A DNA stretch of 64,000 nucleotides from Polynucleobacter sp. AM-7D1 (GCF_018688455.1 NZ_CP061319.1:1612001-1676000), one strand, 5' to 3'; shown: positions 1 through 10,122, counted from the stretch's first letter. Translations and numbers: made by a program. The notes: generated by a model from the letters alone, not told the origin.

Positions 1-968
1 TTAGCAAAACGCGTAAAAAGATTCGCGACATCATTCATGGGAAAGATGATCGCCTACTCGTCATCATCGGACCTTGCTCAATCCACGATCCTCGCGCTGC
101 TGTTGAGTACTGCCAACGATTGCTCGCAGAGCGCGATCGTTTTGCCGGTGAACTCGAAATTGTGATGCGCGTCTATTTTGAAAAGCCACGCACGACTGTG
201 GGTTGGAAAGGTTTGATTAATGATCCGTACTTAGACGAGAGCTATCGCATTGAAGAAGGTTTGCGTATTGCCCGTCAAGTGTTGATGGAAATTAATCGTC
301 TTGGTATGCCGGCTGGAAGCGAATTCTTGGATGTGATTTCTCCGCAATATATTGCTGACTTGATTTCTTGGGGCGCTATCGGAGCACGTACCACTGAAAG
401 TCAAGTTCACCGCGAACTCGCCTCAGGCCTCTCTGCACCAATCGGATTCAAGAATGGTACCGACGGAAACATTAAGATTGCTACCGATGCGATTCAAGCG
501 GCTAGCCGTCCACATCACTTCTTATCAGTGCATAAGAATGGTCAGGTTTCTATTGTGGAGACTAAAGGCAATAAAGACTGTCACGTTATTTTGCGTGGTG
601 GTAAAGAGCCAAACTATGAAGCGCAGTATGTACAAGCGGCTTGCTCAGAGCTTGCAGCAGCAAAGCTTCCAGCTAGTTTGATGGTTGACTTGTCGCATGC
701 GAACTCCAGCAAAAAACATGAGCGTCAAATTGTGGTGGCAGAAAATATTGCCGAGCAAATTGAATCTGGCTCAAATCAAATTTTTGGCGTAATGATTGAG
801 AGTCACCTAAATGATGGTGCACAAAAATTCACGCCAGGTAAAGATGATCCAAATAAGTTGGAATATGGCAAGAGTATTACTGATGCCTGCATTAACTGGG
901 AAGATTCAGTCAATGTATTGCAACGCTTAGCTTTAGCTGTGAAAAATCGCAGAAAAGCAAAAAAATAA
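1..968 (+). CDS. aroG: 3-deoxy-7-phosphoheptulonate (DAHP) synthase, 5'-truncated by window edge
   Basis: This enzyme condenses phosphoenolpyruvate and erythrose 4-phosphate in the first step of the shikimate pathway. The frame is open from base 3, so the N-terminus lies before the window; about 321 residues are visible of the usual 350-370. Class I AroF/G/H hallmarks are seen in order: RKKIRDIIHGKDDRLL near the visible start, IIGPCSIHDP, KPRTTVGWKGLINDP, GARTTESQVHR, KNGTDG, ILRGGKEPNY, DLSHANSSKK and MIESHL. The internal TTG at 120 is not the start, because coding similarity continues upstream of it. A strong hairpin terminator follows directly. Which aromatic amino acid inhibits the enzyme cannot be told, since part of the N-terminal regulatory region is missing. 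Confidence 0.95.
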   Translation, partial: SKTRKKIRDIIHGKDDRLLVIIGPCSIHDPRAAVEYCQRLLAERDRFAGELEIVMRVYFEKPRTTVGWKGLINDPYLDESYRIEEGLRIARQVLMEINRLGMPAGSEFLDVISPQYIADLISWGAIGARTTESQVHRELASGLSAPIGFKNGTDGNIKIATDAIQAASRPHHFLSVHKNGQVSIVETKGNKDCHVILRGGKEPNYEAQYVQAACSELAAAKLPASLMVDLSHANSSKKHERQIVVAENIAEQIESGSNQIFGVMIESHLNDGAQKFTPGKDDPNKLEYGKSITDACINWEDSVNVLQRLALAVKNRRKAKK

Positions 969-990
969 ACTACTTCGTTTTATCACGTCA

Positions 991-1022
991 AAAGAGACTA
1001 ATTTATTTAGTCTCTTTTTTTT
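991..1022 (+). terminator. Rho-independent terminator, probably bidirectional
   Basis: A perfect 9-bp stem AGAGACTAA / TTAGTCTCT (993-1001 and 1007-1015) with a 5-nt loop is followed by eight T residues on the plus strand and preceded by A residues that give a short U-tract on the minus strand. It ends the aroG transcript and overlaps the stop codon of the convergent adenosyltransferase gene, so it may serve both. Confidence 0.85.
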
Positions 1023-1572
1023 CGTGCTTCCAAAGAACGTCTTGGCCACCCGCTGCACGATTGAGTACACGCGCCAGCACAAACAAGAGATCAGACAAGC
1101 GATTGACGTATTGACGCGGAGCATCGTACAGAGGCTCCTCCCAACCCAAACGCACAATCGAGCGCTCGGCACGCCTGCAAACTGTTCGACATACGTGCGC
1201 CTGAGCTGCCGCACGCGTCCCACCCGGGAGAATGAACTCAGTTAAAGGGGGCAAAGTTGCATTGTATTTTTCCAGCCAAACATCTAACTGGGCTACATGC
1301 TCAGGCTTGAGCAAGGTGTAATTAGGAATACAAAGCTCACCACCCAAATCAAATAAGTCATGCTGCACTTGCAAAAATAAGACCCTTAACTCCTCTACAA
1401 GACTCTCAGGGATCAATTCAGTCATCAAAACACCGATTTCGGAGTTCAATTCGTCTACATCGCCCATAGCGCAGATGCGCAAATGATCCTTTTCTACTCG
1501 GCTACCATCGCCAAGCCCGGTCATACCCGCATCACCAGTTCTGGTGGCTATTTTTGAAAGTCGATTTCCCAT
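1003..1572 (-). CDS. Cob(I)alamin adenosyltransferase, PduO/MMAB type
   Basis: The protein of 189 residues transfers the adenosyl group of ATP to cob(I)alamin to make adenosylcobalamin, in the cytoplasm. The N-terminal ATP-binding motif KIATRTGDAGMTGLGDG (about residues 7-23) and the C-terminal helix with VCRRAER (about 128-134) are the family signature, and the length is normal. It converges on aroG, sharing the terminator at its 3' end, and diverges from glcD with only 17 bp between the annotated starts, so the promoters of the two genes must overlap. No cobalamin biosynthesis genes are nearby; the enzyme probably acts in cofactor salvage. Confidence 0.9.
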   Translation of the reverse strand: MGNRLSKIATRTGDAGMTGLGDGSRVEKDHLRICAMGDVDELNSEIGVLMTELIPESLVEELRVLFLQVQHDLFDLGGELCIPNYTLLKPEHVAQLDVWLEKYNATLPPLTEFILPGGTRAAAQAHVCRTVCRRAERSIVRLGWEEPLYDAPRQYVNRLSDLLFVLARVLNRAAGGQDVLWKHEKKETK

Positions 1573-1589
1573 GAACTAATTATAGGTAA

Positions 1590-3104
1590 ATGGCTAAAAT
1601 GATTCTTATGAATATGGTGACCCCACCCCCCGAGCTCGCGGCCATTACCGCCCTTCAATCCAAATTGGTATCGGCCTTGCGCCCCATCCTCCCGGAGCAC
1701 GCTTTGCTGTGGGAGCCTGAGGACACGATTCCCTATGAATGTGATGGTCTAGCAGCCTATCGACGCATGCCCCTAGCTGTAGCCTTACCGGAGACTGAGC
1801 AGCAGGTTGCCCAGATCCTAAAGACTTGCTTTGAGATGCAAGTGCCTATCGTCCCACGTGGATCTGGCACCGGCCTATCCGGTGGCGCTATGCCCATTTC
1901 CCAAGGTTTAGTGCTCTCGCTAGCCAAACTCAAAAAGATCGTCAGTATTGATCCCTTCACCCGAACTGCGGTTGTACAACCCGGTGTTCGCAATTTAGCC
2001 ATCTCAGAAGCTGTTGCCCATCTTGGTCTGTATTACGCTCCAGACCCCTCTTCACAGATTGCCTGCTCCATTGGCGGCAACGTGAATGAAAACTCTGGTG
2101 GTGTCCACTGCCTCAAATATGGACTGACCCTTCATAACGTCCTCAAAGTTCGCGGCATTTTGATGAATGGTGAAATCGTAGAATTTGGCAGCCTTGCGCC
2201 GGACTCTCCAGGACTCGATTTATTGGCAATTGTGATGGGTAGCGAAGGCATGCTTGCAGTGGTGACTGAAGTCACTGTCAAGCTCATTGCTAAGCCAAAA
2301 TTGGCTCGCGTCATCATGGCTAGTTTTGACGATATTGAAAAAGGTGCCGATGCAGTTGCTGCGATCATCGCTGCCGGCATCATTCCTGCCGGCTTAGAGA
2401 TGATGGATAAAGCCACTACTCGTGCAGTAGAAGAATTTGTTCATGCGGGGTATGACCTTGAAGCTGAGACCATTCTCCTGTGTGAGTCTGATGGCACACC
2501 TGAAGAGGTTGCAGAAGAAATTGAGCGCATGACTAAGGTCCTCGAACTAGCAGGTGCTAGTGGTATTCAGATTTCTCAAAATGAAGCGGAGCGCTTGAAG
2601 TTTTGGAGTGGTCGTAAGAATGCCTTCCCCGCAGCAGGACGCTTAGCGCCTGATTACTACTGTATGGATGGAACAATCCCCCGCAGAAATATTGGCACTC
2701 TACTCAGACGCATTCAGGTTATGGAAAAGAAATATGGTCTTGTTTGCTTGAATGTATTTCATGCGGGCGATGGCAATATGCATCCACTCATTTTATTTAA
2801 CGGTGCCGATCAAGATGAGTGGCATCGAGCTGAAGAATTCGGTACTGAAATTTTAGAAGCCTGTGTCGAGCTCGATGGCACGATTACTGGTGAGCATGGC
2901 GTTGGAATTGAAAAGATTAATTCCATGTGCGTTCAATTTGGTGAAGGTGAACGCGAGTCTTTCTGGGGAGTTAAGGCAGCATTTGACCCTGAACGATTAT
3001 TAAACCCTGATAAGGCGATCCCCACATTAAATCGTTGCGCTGAATACGGTCGTATGCGCATTAGCGGCGGCAATTTACCGCATCCCGAGTTGGAGCGCTT
3101 CTAA
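1590..3104 (+). CDS. glcD: Glycolate oxidase FAD subunit GlcD
   Basis: This is the catalytic FAD subunit of the membrane-associated glycolate oxidase that turns glycolate into glyoxylate. The 504-residue protein has the PCMH-type FAD-binding motif PRGSGTGLSGG near residue 90, and C-terminal FAD-oxidase motifs HAGDGNMHPL and GEHGVGIEK. It is the first gene of glcD-glcE-glcF; its TAA overlaps the ATG of glcE. The start is uncertain: ATG codons at 1590, 1599, 1608 and 1614 are all possible, and none has a strong ribosome binding site. A D-lactate dehydrogenase role is possible for such flavoproteins, but the three-gene order favours glycolate oxidase. Confidence 0.92.
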   Translation: MAKMILMNMVTPPPELAAITALQSKLVSALRPILPEHALLWEPEDTIPYECDGLAAYRRMPLAVALPETEQQVAQILKTCFEMQVPIVPRGSGTGLSGGAMPISQGLVLSLAKLKKIVSIDPFTRTAVVQPGVRNLAISEAVAHLGLYYAPDPSSQIACSIGGNVNENSGGVHCLKYGLTLHNVLKVRGILMNGEIVEFGSLAPDSPGLDLLAIVMGSEGMLAVVTEVTVKLIAKPKLARVIMASFDDIEKGADAVAAIIAAGIIPAGLEMMDKATTRAVEEFVHAGYDLEAETILLCESDGTPEEVAEEIERMTKVLELAGASGIQISQNEAERLKFWSGRKNAFPAAGRLAPDYYCMDGTIPRRNIGTLLRRIQVMEKKYGLVCLNVFHAGDGNMHPLILFNGADQDEWHRAEEFGTEILEACVELDGTITGEHGVGIEKINSMCVQFGEGERESFWGVKAAFDPERLLNPDKAIPTLNRCAEYGRMRISGGNLPHPELERF

Positions 3105-4252
3105 TGTCCACATCCAACAATATGGCTATTGATTTATTTCGCGAACAAATTCTGGCAGCAGCCAAAAGTAAAACACCACTATCAATTGAAGGCGGCGGCA
3201 CCAAGTCTTGGTATGGAAATGCCAATTCCTATGCCAAGTTAGATACCCGCCCCTACTCTGGCATCCTGGAATACCAGCCTGAAGAATTAGTGATTACGGC
3301 ATGTACTGGTACGCCATTAAAGGAAATTGAAGCAGCTCTGGCTGAAAAGAATCAAGCACTCGCTTTTGAGCCACCCCATTTTGGTCATAACGCAACTTTT
3401 GGTGGCGCCATAGCTGCAGGCTTGGCAGGACCTGGCCGTATTAGTGCTGGTAACTTACGCGACTTTGTTCTTGGTGCACGCATCATGGATGGCAAAGGCC
3501 AGGACTTATCTTTTGGCGGCAAGGTGATGAAAAACGTGGCGGGATATGACGTTTCACGTTTGATGCCCGGATCTATGGGAACCCTCTCACTATTACTCGA
3601 GGCTTCTGTAAAAGTACTGCCTAAGCCAGCAGCGACAGCTACCTTACGCTGCCAGCTCAGCCAAGAAAAAACTTTGCGCCTCTTAAATGAATGGGCTGGG
3701 CAACCCTTACCACTCTCAGCTAGCTGCTGGATTGGAAGCCCAACAGGTGGCGATGGTGAACTTACCATTCGCCTGGCCGGTGCTGCTGCCGCTGTTAAGG
3801 CTGCAATTCCGCTAATGAATGCAGCTATCGATGCTGTTGAAGTGGACCCAGTGCTTGCACAAATATTTTGGAGTGAGCTACGTGAGCAGCACTTAACTGT
3901 TTTTACAAACCTAGATAGTGCTGACACACTCTATCGCCTAGCTCTTCCAGCCGCATGTGGTCCACTTGCAATTAAAAATGCCGTTGGCGATATTGCTTTG
4001 GAATGGCATGGACAGCAACGCTGGGTTAAAGCGCCTGGCGATGATGCCACTTTTGCATCCATCAAAGCATTAGCCAATGCTAATGGTGGGCATGCAACGC
4101 GCTTTAAGCAAGGAAGCAGTGTTGATCCAAGCAAGCAACGCTTTACCCTTTTGAGTGAGCAAGCGCACTCAACCGCTTTAGAGGCGGTACAAGTACGCCT
4201 AAGAGCCGCCTTTGATCCAGCAGGCGTATTTGCTACTTCACGCCTTCCTTAA
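3104..4252 (+). CDS. glcE: Glycolate oxidase FAD-binding subunit GlcE
   Basis: The second flavin subunit of glycolate oxidase, 382 residues. It has a degenerate PCMH FAD-binding fold with SIEGGGTKSWYG near the N-terminus and GGAIAAGLAGPGRISAGNLRD in the middle, the GlcE counterpart of the GlcD FAD loop. The start codon overlaps the glcD stop (TAATG), implying translational coupling. The C-terminus ends in the family's FDPAGVFATSRL-like tail. It lacks the second oxidase domain present in GlcD, as is normal for GlcE. Confidence 0.92.
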   Translation: MSTSNNMAIDLFREQILAAAKSKTPLSIEGGGTKSWYGNANSYAKLDTRPYSGILEYQPEELVITACTGTPLKEIEAALAEKNQALAFEPPHFGHNATFGGAIAAGLAGPGRISAGNLRDFVLGARIMDGKGQDLSFGGKVMKNVAGYDVSRLMPGSMGTLSLLLEASVKVLPKPAATATLRCQLSQEKTLRLLNEWAGQPLPLSASCWIGSPTGGDGELTIRLAGAAAAVKAAIPLMNAAIDAVEVDPVLAQIFWSELREQHLTVFTNLDSADTLYRLALPAACGPLAIKNAVGDIALEWHGQQRWVKAPGDDATFASIKALANANGGHATRFKQGSSVDPSKQRFTLLSEQAHSTALEAVQVRLRAAFDPAGVFATSRLP

Positions 4253-4260
4253 GTCTTTAT

Positions 4261-5538
4261 ATGCAAACTCAATTAGCTCCCCAATTCGCCAATACCCCTG
4301 AAGGAATAGAGGCCGCCAGAATTCTTGGAAAATGTGTGCACTGTGGCTTCTGCACTGCTACTTGCCCCACCTATCAAATTCTGGGTGATGAACTCGATGG
4401 CCCACGTGGTCGCATCTACCTCATCAAGCAAATGGCTGAAGGGCAAGCGCCGACTGAAAAAACACGCATGCATTTAGATCGCTGCTTAACTTGCCGCAAT
4501 TGCGAAAGCACTTGCCCAAGCGGTGTGCAATACGGCAACTTAGTGGATATTGGTCGCAAGTGGGCAGAAGAAAACACCCCTGAGCGCCCTCTTGGTCAGC
4601 GCCTCACCCGCTGGGCTTTAAAAGAAGGTTTAACCAGTCCTACATTATTTAATTCAGCAATGACAATTGGTCGCTTAGTTCGCCCACTGATGCCGGCTGG
4701 CATCCAACGCAAGATTCCAGAAGTTAAAAGTAAAGCTTTGGGTAGTAACGTTGATCCCCATGCAAGGCCGCAGGCAAGCCACTCTCGCAAGATGCTATTG
4801 CTCGAGGGTTGCGTCCAACCAGGCATGCTTCCCAATATTAATTCTGCTACTGCACGTGTTTTAGATGCACTCAAGATTCAATTGATTAGCGCGCCTAATG
4901 CCACATGTTGTGGCGCACTGCGTTACCACCTTAACGATCAAGCCGGTGGCCTTGATAACGCCAAACAAAATATCGATGCCTGGTGGTCACAAGTGGAACA
5001 AGGTGTAGAAGCCATCGTCATGACTGCATCTGGTTGTGGCGTTATGGTCAAAGACTATGGCCATCTATTTGCAAATGATCCGCAATATGCAAGTAAAGCA
5101 AAAAAGATCTCTGATCTCACGAAAGATATTTCAGAAATCTTGCCGGCACTTGAGGGTGAGTTGATTTCTCTGGTGGGTGCAGATCCCAAGCCTGGCGTGG
5201 TGTATCACCCACCTTGCACACTTCAACATGGTCAACAAATTCGCGGGAAGGTAGAAGGCCTGCTAGCTAGTATTGGTATTGGTGTGCGCTTATGCGCTGA
5301 TAGCCACCTCTGCTGCGGTTCTGCAGGCACCTTCTCGGTAACCCAGCCAGAGCTCTCAGAGCAGTTACGCCATAACAAGCTTGCCCACCTCAATGCCGCC
5401 TGCGAAGAGTCTGGCGCGAAAGTCATTGTGTCCGGAAATATTGGTTGCATCACCCATCTGCAGCAAGATGACACCCCAGTACTACATTGGATCGAGATTG
5501 TTGATCAACTCATCAGTCAACAAGGCCAAACCAGATAA
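4261..5538 (+). CDS. glcF: Glycolate oxidase iron-sulfur subunit GlcF
   Basis: The electron-transfer subunit of glycolate oxidase, 425 residues. Two ferredoxin-like 4Fe-4S motifs lie in the N-terminal third (CVHCGFCTATCP and CLTCRNCESTCP). Two CCG/heterodisulfide-reductase-type cysteine domains follow (GCVQPGM...CCGAL and PPCTLQHG...CCGSAGTF). It carries electrons from GlcD/GlcE towards the quinone pool. It lies 8 bp after glcE, and its stop overlaps the start of yggS. Confidence 0.93.
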   Translation: MQTQLAPQFANTPEGIEAARILGKCVHCGFCTATCPTYQILGDELDGPRGRIYLIKQMAEGQAPTEKTRMHLDRCLTCRNCESTCPSGVQYGNLVDIGRKWAEENTPERPLGQRLTRWALKEGLTSPTLFNSAMTIGRLVRPLMPAGIQRKIPEVKSKALGSNVDPHARPQASHSRKMLLLEGCVQPGMLPNINSATARVLDALKIQLISAPNATCCGALRYHLNDQAGGLDNAKQNIDAWWSQVEQGVEAIVMTASGCGVMVKDYGHLFANDPQYASKAKKISDLTKDISEILPALEGELISLVGADPKPGVVYHPPCTLQHGQQIRGKVEGLLASIGIGVRLCADSHLCCGSAGTFSVTQPELSEQLRHNKLAHLNAACEESGAKVIVSGNIGCITHLQQDDTPVLHWIEIVDQLISQQGQTR

Positions 5539-6263
5539 TGAGTCAAATTACTACCAACCTGATGTTGGTAAGGCGAAGGTTAGAACTGGCAGCGCTAGCA
5601 GCTAAACGTGAGCCAGAAGACATTCAACTGCTTGCGGTAAGTAAAACTTTTCCAGCAATAGCGGTTGAAGAAGCTATGCATGCTGGTCAGACTGCCTTTG
5701 GTGAGAACTATGTTCAAGAAGCTGTTGAAAAAATTCAGCAACTTGTGAAGTTGCGTCCTTGGTTAGAGTGGCATTTCATTGGGCCACTTCAAAGCAATAA
5801 AACGCGCGATGTCGCGGAACATTTTGATTGGGTGCACAGCATTGATCGCCTCAAAATTGCAGAGCGTCTTTCCGCTCAACGCGGAGAATTTCCTGATTTG
5901 GGTGAACTGCAAGTCTGCGTTCAAATTAATGTGAGTGAAGAAGAATCTAAAAGTGGGATAGCGCTTGAGGAAGTTGAAACGCTTTGTGATGCCGTTGCCA
6001 AACTTCCCAATCTGGTACTTCGTGGACTGATGGCCATCCCCGCACCCAGCGATGATGTGAGCCAACAGCGCAGAGCCTTTGCTGCTGTCAGGGAGTGTTT
6101 TGTCGGACTTAAAGCAAAACATAGCAATGATCTTGGGTATGACTTCTTCGATACCCTCTCCATGGGAATGTCGGACGATATGGAGGCAGCAATTGCTGAA
6201 GGCAGCACCATGTTACGTGTAGGAAGCGCTATTTTTGGGAAGCGCGATAAGATAAAAATATGA
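5538..6263 (+). CDS. yggS: YggS/PLPBP family pyridoxal phosphate homeostasis protein
   Basis: A 241-residue single-domain fold-III PLP-binding protein. The PLP lysine is in LLAVSKTFP (about residue 36), followed by FGENYVQEA, EWHFIGPLQSNK and the C-terminal SMGMSDDMEAAIAEGSTMLRVGSAIFG, all typical of the YggS/PROSC family. It controls free PLP and amino/keto-acid balance and has no known catalytic activity. Its ATG overlaps the glcF stop and its end overlaps proC by 4 nt; the yggS-proC pairing is very common in bacteria. Confidence 0.95.
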   Translation: MSQITTNLMLVRRRLELAALAAKREPEDIQLLAVSKTFPAIAVEEAMHAGQTAFGENYVQEAVEKIQQLVKLRPWLEWHFIGPLQSNKTRDVAEHFDWVHSIDRLKIAERLSAQRGEFPDLGELQVCVQINVSEEESKSGIALEEVETLCDAVAKLPNLVLRGLMAIPAPSDDVSQQRRAFAAVRECFVGLKAKHSNDLGYDFFDTLSMGMSDDMEAAIAEGSTMLRVGSAIFGKRDKIKI

Positions 6264-7120
6264 GCACACAACAAATAAACCAAAATGCCCACATCACCTT
6301 TATTGGCGGTGGCAATATGGGTCGCGCATTAATTAGCGGATTACTCGCCAATGGTTTTGAAGCCAAACAACTTTCTGTAGTGGAAGCCAATGCGAGCACG
6401 GGCCTGCAATTGCATCAAGATTTTGGCGTACAGATCATTGGTGCTTTGGATCAAATTGCTTTTGACTTCTCTAAGAACAATGTTGTAGTTATGGCGATTA
6501 AGCCTCAGGACTTCAATGTAGTAGCAAAGTCTTTAAGTGCAAAACTCAAACATGCAACAGCACCAGGTCCGTTGATCCTCAGCATTGCTGCTGGCATCCG
6601 CCTCAAAGATATGAGTCGCTGGCTTGACCACGTACGTTGTGTTCGCGCTATGCCAAATACTCCCGCCCTCATTGGTAAAGGCATTACAGGTCTATTTGCA
6701 GATGCTGGCGTCAGCGCATCTGATCGCGCTCTAGCGGAAACGATTTGTAATGCAGTTGGCCAGGCGGTATGGGTCAATGAAGAAAAACTTATGGATGCTG
6801 TTACTGCAGTTTCCGGAAGTGGGCCTGCTTATGTTTTTGCTTTCTTGGAGGCTATGCAATCGAGTGGTGAAAAGCTCGGGCTTGATGCAGCCACTGCTCG
6901 CAAACTAGCTTACGCCACTCTTGAGGGTGCTACACAGCTTGCCCACAACTCCGATGAGCATGCGGGTGTTCTGCGCGAACGGGTCACCTCTAAGGGTGGT
7001 ACAACTGCTGCTGCACTCGATACACTTAAGCAACTTGATTGGCATGGTGCACTTGAAAAAGCAATTGATGCTGCCAGTCAACGTGGCAAAGCCATGGGCG
7101 ATGAACTAGGAAAGTCCTAA
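6260..7120 (+). CDS. proC: Pyrroline-5-carboxylate reductase
   Basis: Catalyses the last step of proline synthesis, NAD(P)H-dependent reduction of pyrroline-5-carboxylate. The 286-residue protein shows the Rossmann motif [15 protein letters not shown] near the N-terminus, the AIKPQDF and [13 protein letters not shown] motifs, and the C-terminal signature [15 protein letters not shown] through the [15 protein letters not shown] segment. It overlaps yggS by an ATGA junction. Its 3' end overlaps the convergent ubiA gene by 15 nt. Confidence 0.96.
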   Translation: MSTQQINQNAHITFIGGGNMGRALISGLLANGFEAKQLSVVEANASTGLQLHQDFGVQIIGALDQIAFDFSKNNVVVMAIKPQDFNVVAKSLSAKLKHATAPGPLILSIAAGIRLKDMSRWLDHVRCVRAMPNTPALIGKGITGLFADAGVSASDRALAETICNAVGQAVWVNEEKLMDAVTAVSGSGPAYVFAFLEAMQSSGEKLGLDAATARKLAYATLEGATQLAHNSDEHAGVLRERVTSKGGTTAAALDTLKQLDWHGALEKAIDAASQRGKAMGDELGKS

Positions 7121-7969
7121 AAGGATTCCAAGAAAAAGGAATCCGCCTAACCAGTTGTTGTGGCGAAATGCCTTGAAGCAATCCTCACGCCTGCGGGTCG
7201 ATACCAGCTTCAGATGATAGATCGCGCAAGTTAAAGCCAGACACCAACCCACCCAAAAGTAATTATTGAGATTTGCTAACTGGGCAACCCAAACTTGGCT
7301 GAGAAATAGTACACCGTAACTCAGCGCAATTGCGAGCACGTCAAAGCGACCAAAAGTAATGGCTGAAGTGCGCAAGCCCAAACGCAAATCATCATCACGA
7401 TCAACCATGGCGTAAGCCGTGTCATAAGCAATAGCCCAGAAAATATTGCCGACAAACAAAATCCAAGCCTCAAGAGGAATAAAGCCGAGAACTGCGGCAT
7501 AGGCCATCGGAATGCCGAAACCAAAAGCAATACCAAGAACGGCTTGCGGAATCGCAAAGAAACGCTTTGTAAAGGGATAGAGAATCGCAACTGCCAAGGC
7601 AAAGAAAGAGAGTTCTTTAGTCAGGGCATTGAGGGGTTGAATAAGTAAGTAGGCCATCAAGGCTAACGTGGCCGCTACAACCAGAGCCTCTTTTCCAGAA
7701 ATCTTGCCACTGGTAATCGGTCGATCCTTAGTTCTCAAAACATGGCGATCAAAATCTTGATCCGCATAATCATTGATGGCACAACCGGCACTACGCATTA
7801 AAAATGTACCCAAGGCAAAAATAATCAGTAGATGCAACTCAGGAAAGCCGCCACTCGCCAACCAAAGTGCCCACAAAGTTGGCCACAAGAGAAGTAGCGT
7901 ACCGATCGGCTTATCTAAACGGATTAAGTAGGCGTAAGCAACAATGCGATTGCGCATCGGATTAATCAT
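7106..7969 (-). CDS. ubiA: 4-hydroxybenzoate polyprenyltransferase
   Basis: An integral membrane prenyltransferase that attaches the polyprenyl chain to 4-hydroxybenzoate in ubiquinone synthesis. It is rich in hydrophobic helices and has the two Asp-rich Mg-diphosphate motifs, [11 protein letters not shown] and DRDDDLRLG. The length of about 287 residues is normal. I chose the ATG at 7969 (MINPMRN), preceded by a GAAAG sequence; a TTG five codons upstream is possible. The gene is tail-to-tail with proC, and a GGATTCC / GGAATCC hairpin with four minus-strand T residues lies within its last codons. Confidence 0.95.
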   Translation of the reverse strand: MINPMRNRIVAYAYLIRLDKPIGTLLLLWPTLWALWLASGGFPELHLLIIFALGTFLMRSAGCAINDYADQDFDRHVLRTKDRPITSGKISGKEALVVAATLALMAYLLIQPLNALTKELSFFALAVAILYPFTKRFFAIPQAVLGIAFGFGIPMAYAAVLGFIPLEAWILFVGNIFWAIAYDTAYAMVDRDDDLRLGLRTSAITFGRFDVLAIALSYGVLFLSQVWVAQLANLNNYFWVGWCLALTCAIYHLKLVSTRRREDCFKAFRHNNWLGGFLFLGILLGLS

Positions 7970-8004
7970 CTTTCTTTCAAACAATCATGCTCATGATCGC
8001 ATTA

Positions 8005-10092
8005 TCAAGCTTTTAGAAATTCAGTACGAGATCCAAGCCAACGCTCCAGATGTCTTTCCACCAACTCTCCATGCTCAGCCAGCAAACGCTCGGCAGCCGT
8101 CTGCGCTAATTCAATCAACCAGGCATCCCGCTGAAGATCAACGAAACGTAACATAGCATCACCAGATTGCTTGGCTCCCAATAACTCGCCAGGACCGCGT
8201 AGCGATAAGTCGCGCTCAGCAATCACAAAGCCATCCGAAGTCTCTCGTAAGGTCTGTAAGCGCTCTTTAGCGGCTAAAGATAGAGGCTCTGCATACATCA
8301 AGATGCAAACCGAATCTGCTGAACCCCGTCCTACACGCCCACGTAACTGATGAATTTGCGCATAACCAAAGCGTTCAGCATGCTCGATTACCATGAGAGC
8401 TGCATTGGGAACATCAACACCGACCTCAATTACGGTAGTTGCAACTAAGAGCTGGATTTCATTGGCTTTAAAGGCTGCCATCACTGCAGCTTTTTCTTCG
8501 CTCTTCAAGCGGCCATGCACTAAACCCACTTTGAAATTTGGCAAAGCTTGTGTGAGCTGCTCAAAACTTTCAACCGCAGTTTGTAATTGCAATACCTCTG
8601 ACTCCTCAATCAAAGGACAAACCCAATACGCTTGCAGTCCCTTTGATAGCCAATCATGCAAACCGCTAATCACCTCATCTCTTCGCGCCGCCTTGACTAC
8701 TTTGGTGGCAATCGGTTTTCTGCCAGGAGGTAATTCATCAATCACAGAAACATCTAAGTCAGCGTAATAGGTCATCGCCAAAGTCCGTGGAATCGGAGTA
8801 GCCGACATCATTAATTGGTGACAATAGAACAGTTCCGAGCCAACGCGTTGCTGAATCTCTAGACGCTGTCTCACACCAAAACGATGTTGCTCATCAATCA
8901 CCGCTAAACCTAACTTAGCAAAGCTCACCTTATCCTGAATAAGAGCATGCGTACCAATAATCAGCTGAGCCTCACCACCCTCAATCATTTCTTGGGCAAG
9001 TCTTTTCTCTTTAGCCTTCAAGCTGCCAGAGAGCCAAGCAATCTTGATGCCTAGAGGTCCAAACCACTCCTGCATTTTGAGGTAGTGTTGCTCCGCCAGA
9101 ATTTCTGTTGGCGCCATGATGGCAGCTTGATATCCATGATCCATAGCGCGCGCAGCAGCCAACGCAGCAATCACCGTTTTTCCGCTGCCTACATCACCTT
9201 GCAGTAAGCGATTCATTGGAAAGGTATTGGATAGATCGGATCCAATCTCGGACCAGACTCTGGCTTGAGCACCAGTCAATTTAAAGGGCAAAACTTTCAG
9301 TAAGCCATCTTCAATACTGGTAGTTTTTTTGCTTACCTTACTTGCTGACTGATCCTTTGCAAAACTAGGAGCGCGTCTTTCTCTACGAATGGCATGAGCC
9401 CTCTTTAAAGAAATCTGCTGCGCGAGCAATTCTTCAAACTGAACACGACGCCAAGCAGAATGGGTCCGATCTAGAAGAGATTGAGTATTGGCATCTGCAG
9501 GTGGCTGATGTAAATAGGTAATCGCATCTTGCAGTGGTGGCCAATCATTGCTTGGCAATATTTCTGCCATGAGTTTGGTAGGCAAAAATTCCGCCAAACT
9601 TTCTTTCAAACTTGAATCACGTAAAGCTTGTAAAACTGCCTTACGAATAACTGTTTGCGAGACACCTGCACTTGCGGGATAGACCGGGGTCAAACTTGCT
9701 GGCAATGGCGCATCTGGAGTCAAGGCCCGAACTATAGGGTGAACCATTTCCGAGCCTTGATAGCCTTCTCGAACCTCGCCTCGAACTCGGACATGGGCAC
9801 CGACTGCCATTTGCTTTTGCTGGCTCGGGTAAAAATTGAGGAAACGGAGCTGTAGCGAAGCGGTGTCATCTTCAATCGTGACCAAGAGCTGCCTTCTAGG
9901 GCGGAACATGACCTGATTGCGAATAACAACACCCTGGGTTTGGATGGAATGAAATCTTCCAAGGGCTAAGGCTTCCTCGATAGTGAAAAGCTCAGTCTCA
10001 TCCTCGTAACGGGATGGCAGGTGCAAAGCAAGTGCCATAGGGGTGTTTAAACCCATCTTTTCGAGTGCAGTTGGCGGTCGCTTAGTCGTCAT
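8005..10092 (-). CDS. recG: ATP-dependent DNA helicase RecG
   Basis: A branch-migration helicase that remodels stalled forks and Holliday junctions. The wedge/OB domain is in the N-terminal third (HLPSRYEDET; RGEVREGYQGSEMVHP). The motor domain follows with Walker A GDVGSGKT, the DEQH box VIDEQHRFG, SATPIPRTLAM, VATTVIEVGVDVPNA and QLRGRVGRG, ending in the TRG-like wing RDLSLRGPGELLGAKQSG. I place the start at MTTKRPP (10092), giving 695 residues, close to the E. coli 693. A longer frame to 10128 would run over the start of divergent queA. Only 30 bp separate the recG and queA starts. Confidence 0.95.
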   Translation of the reverse strand: MTTKRPPTALEKMGLNTPMALALHLPSRYEDETELFTIEEALALGRFHSIQTQGVVIRNQVMFRPRRQLLVTIEDDTASLQLRFLNFYPSQQKQMAVGAHVRVRGEVREGYQGSEMVHPIVRALTPDAPLPASLTPVYPASAGVSQTVIRKAVLQALRDSSLKESLAEFLPTKLMAEILPSNDWPPLQDAITYLHQPPADANTQSLLDRTHSAWRRVQFEELLAQQISLKRAHAIRRERRAPSFAKDQSASKVSKKTTSIEDGLLKVLPFKLTGAQARVWSEIGSDLSNTFPMNRLLQGDVGSGKTVIAALAAARAMDHGYQAAIMAPTEILAEQHYLKMQEWFGPLGIKIAWLSGSLKAKEKRLAQEMIEGGEAQLIIGTHALIQDKVSFAKLGLAVIDEQHRFGVRQRLEIQQRVGSELFYCHQLMMSATPIPRTLAMTYYADLDVSVIDELPPGRKPIATKVVKAARRDEVISGLHDWLSKGLQAYWVCPLIEESEVLQLQTAVESFEQLTQALPNFKVGLVHGRLKSEEKAAVMAAFKANEIQLLVATTVIEVGVDVPNAALMVIEHAERFGYAQIHQLRGRVGRGSADSVCILMYAEPLSLAAKERLQTLRETSDGFVIAERDLSLRGPGELLGAKQSGDAMLRFVDLQRDAWLIELAQTAAERLLAEHGELVERHLERWLGSRTEFLKA

Positions 10093-10122
10093 CGTTAAAA
10101 TCCAATACCTGATGGTAATGCT

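Noticed and set aside
1024..1245. Plus-strand frame opposite the adenosyltransferase gene
   Set aside because: It overlaps the conserved coding gene and the terminator and has no coding character.
7123..7144. Hairpin GGATTCC / GGAATCC as a firm terminator of ubiA
   Set aside because: It has only four T residues on the minus strand and lies within the last codons of ubiA; mentioned with ubiA but not listed as a separate terminator.
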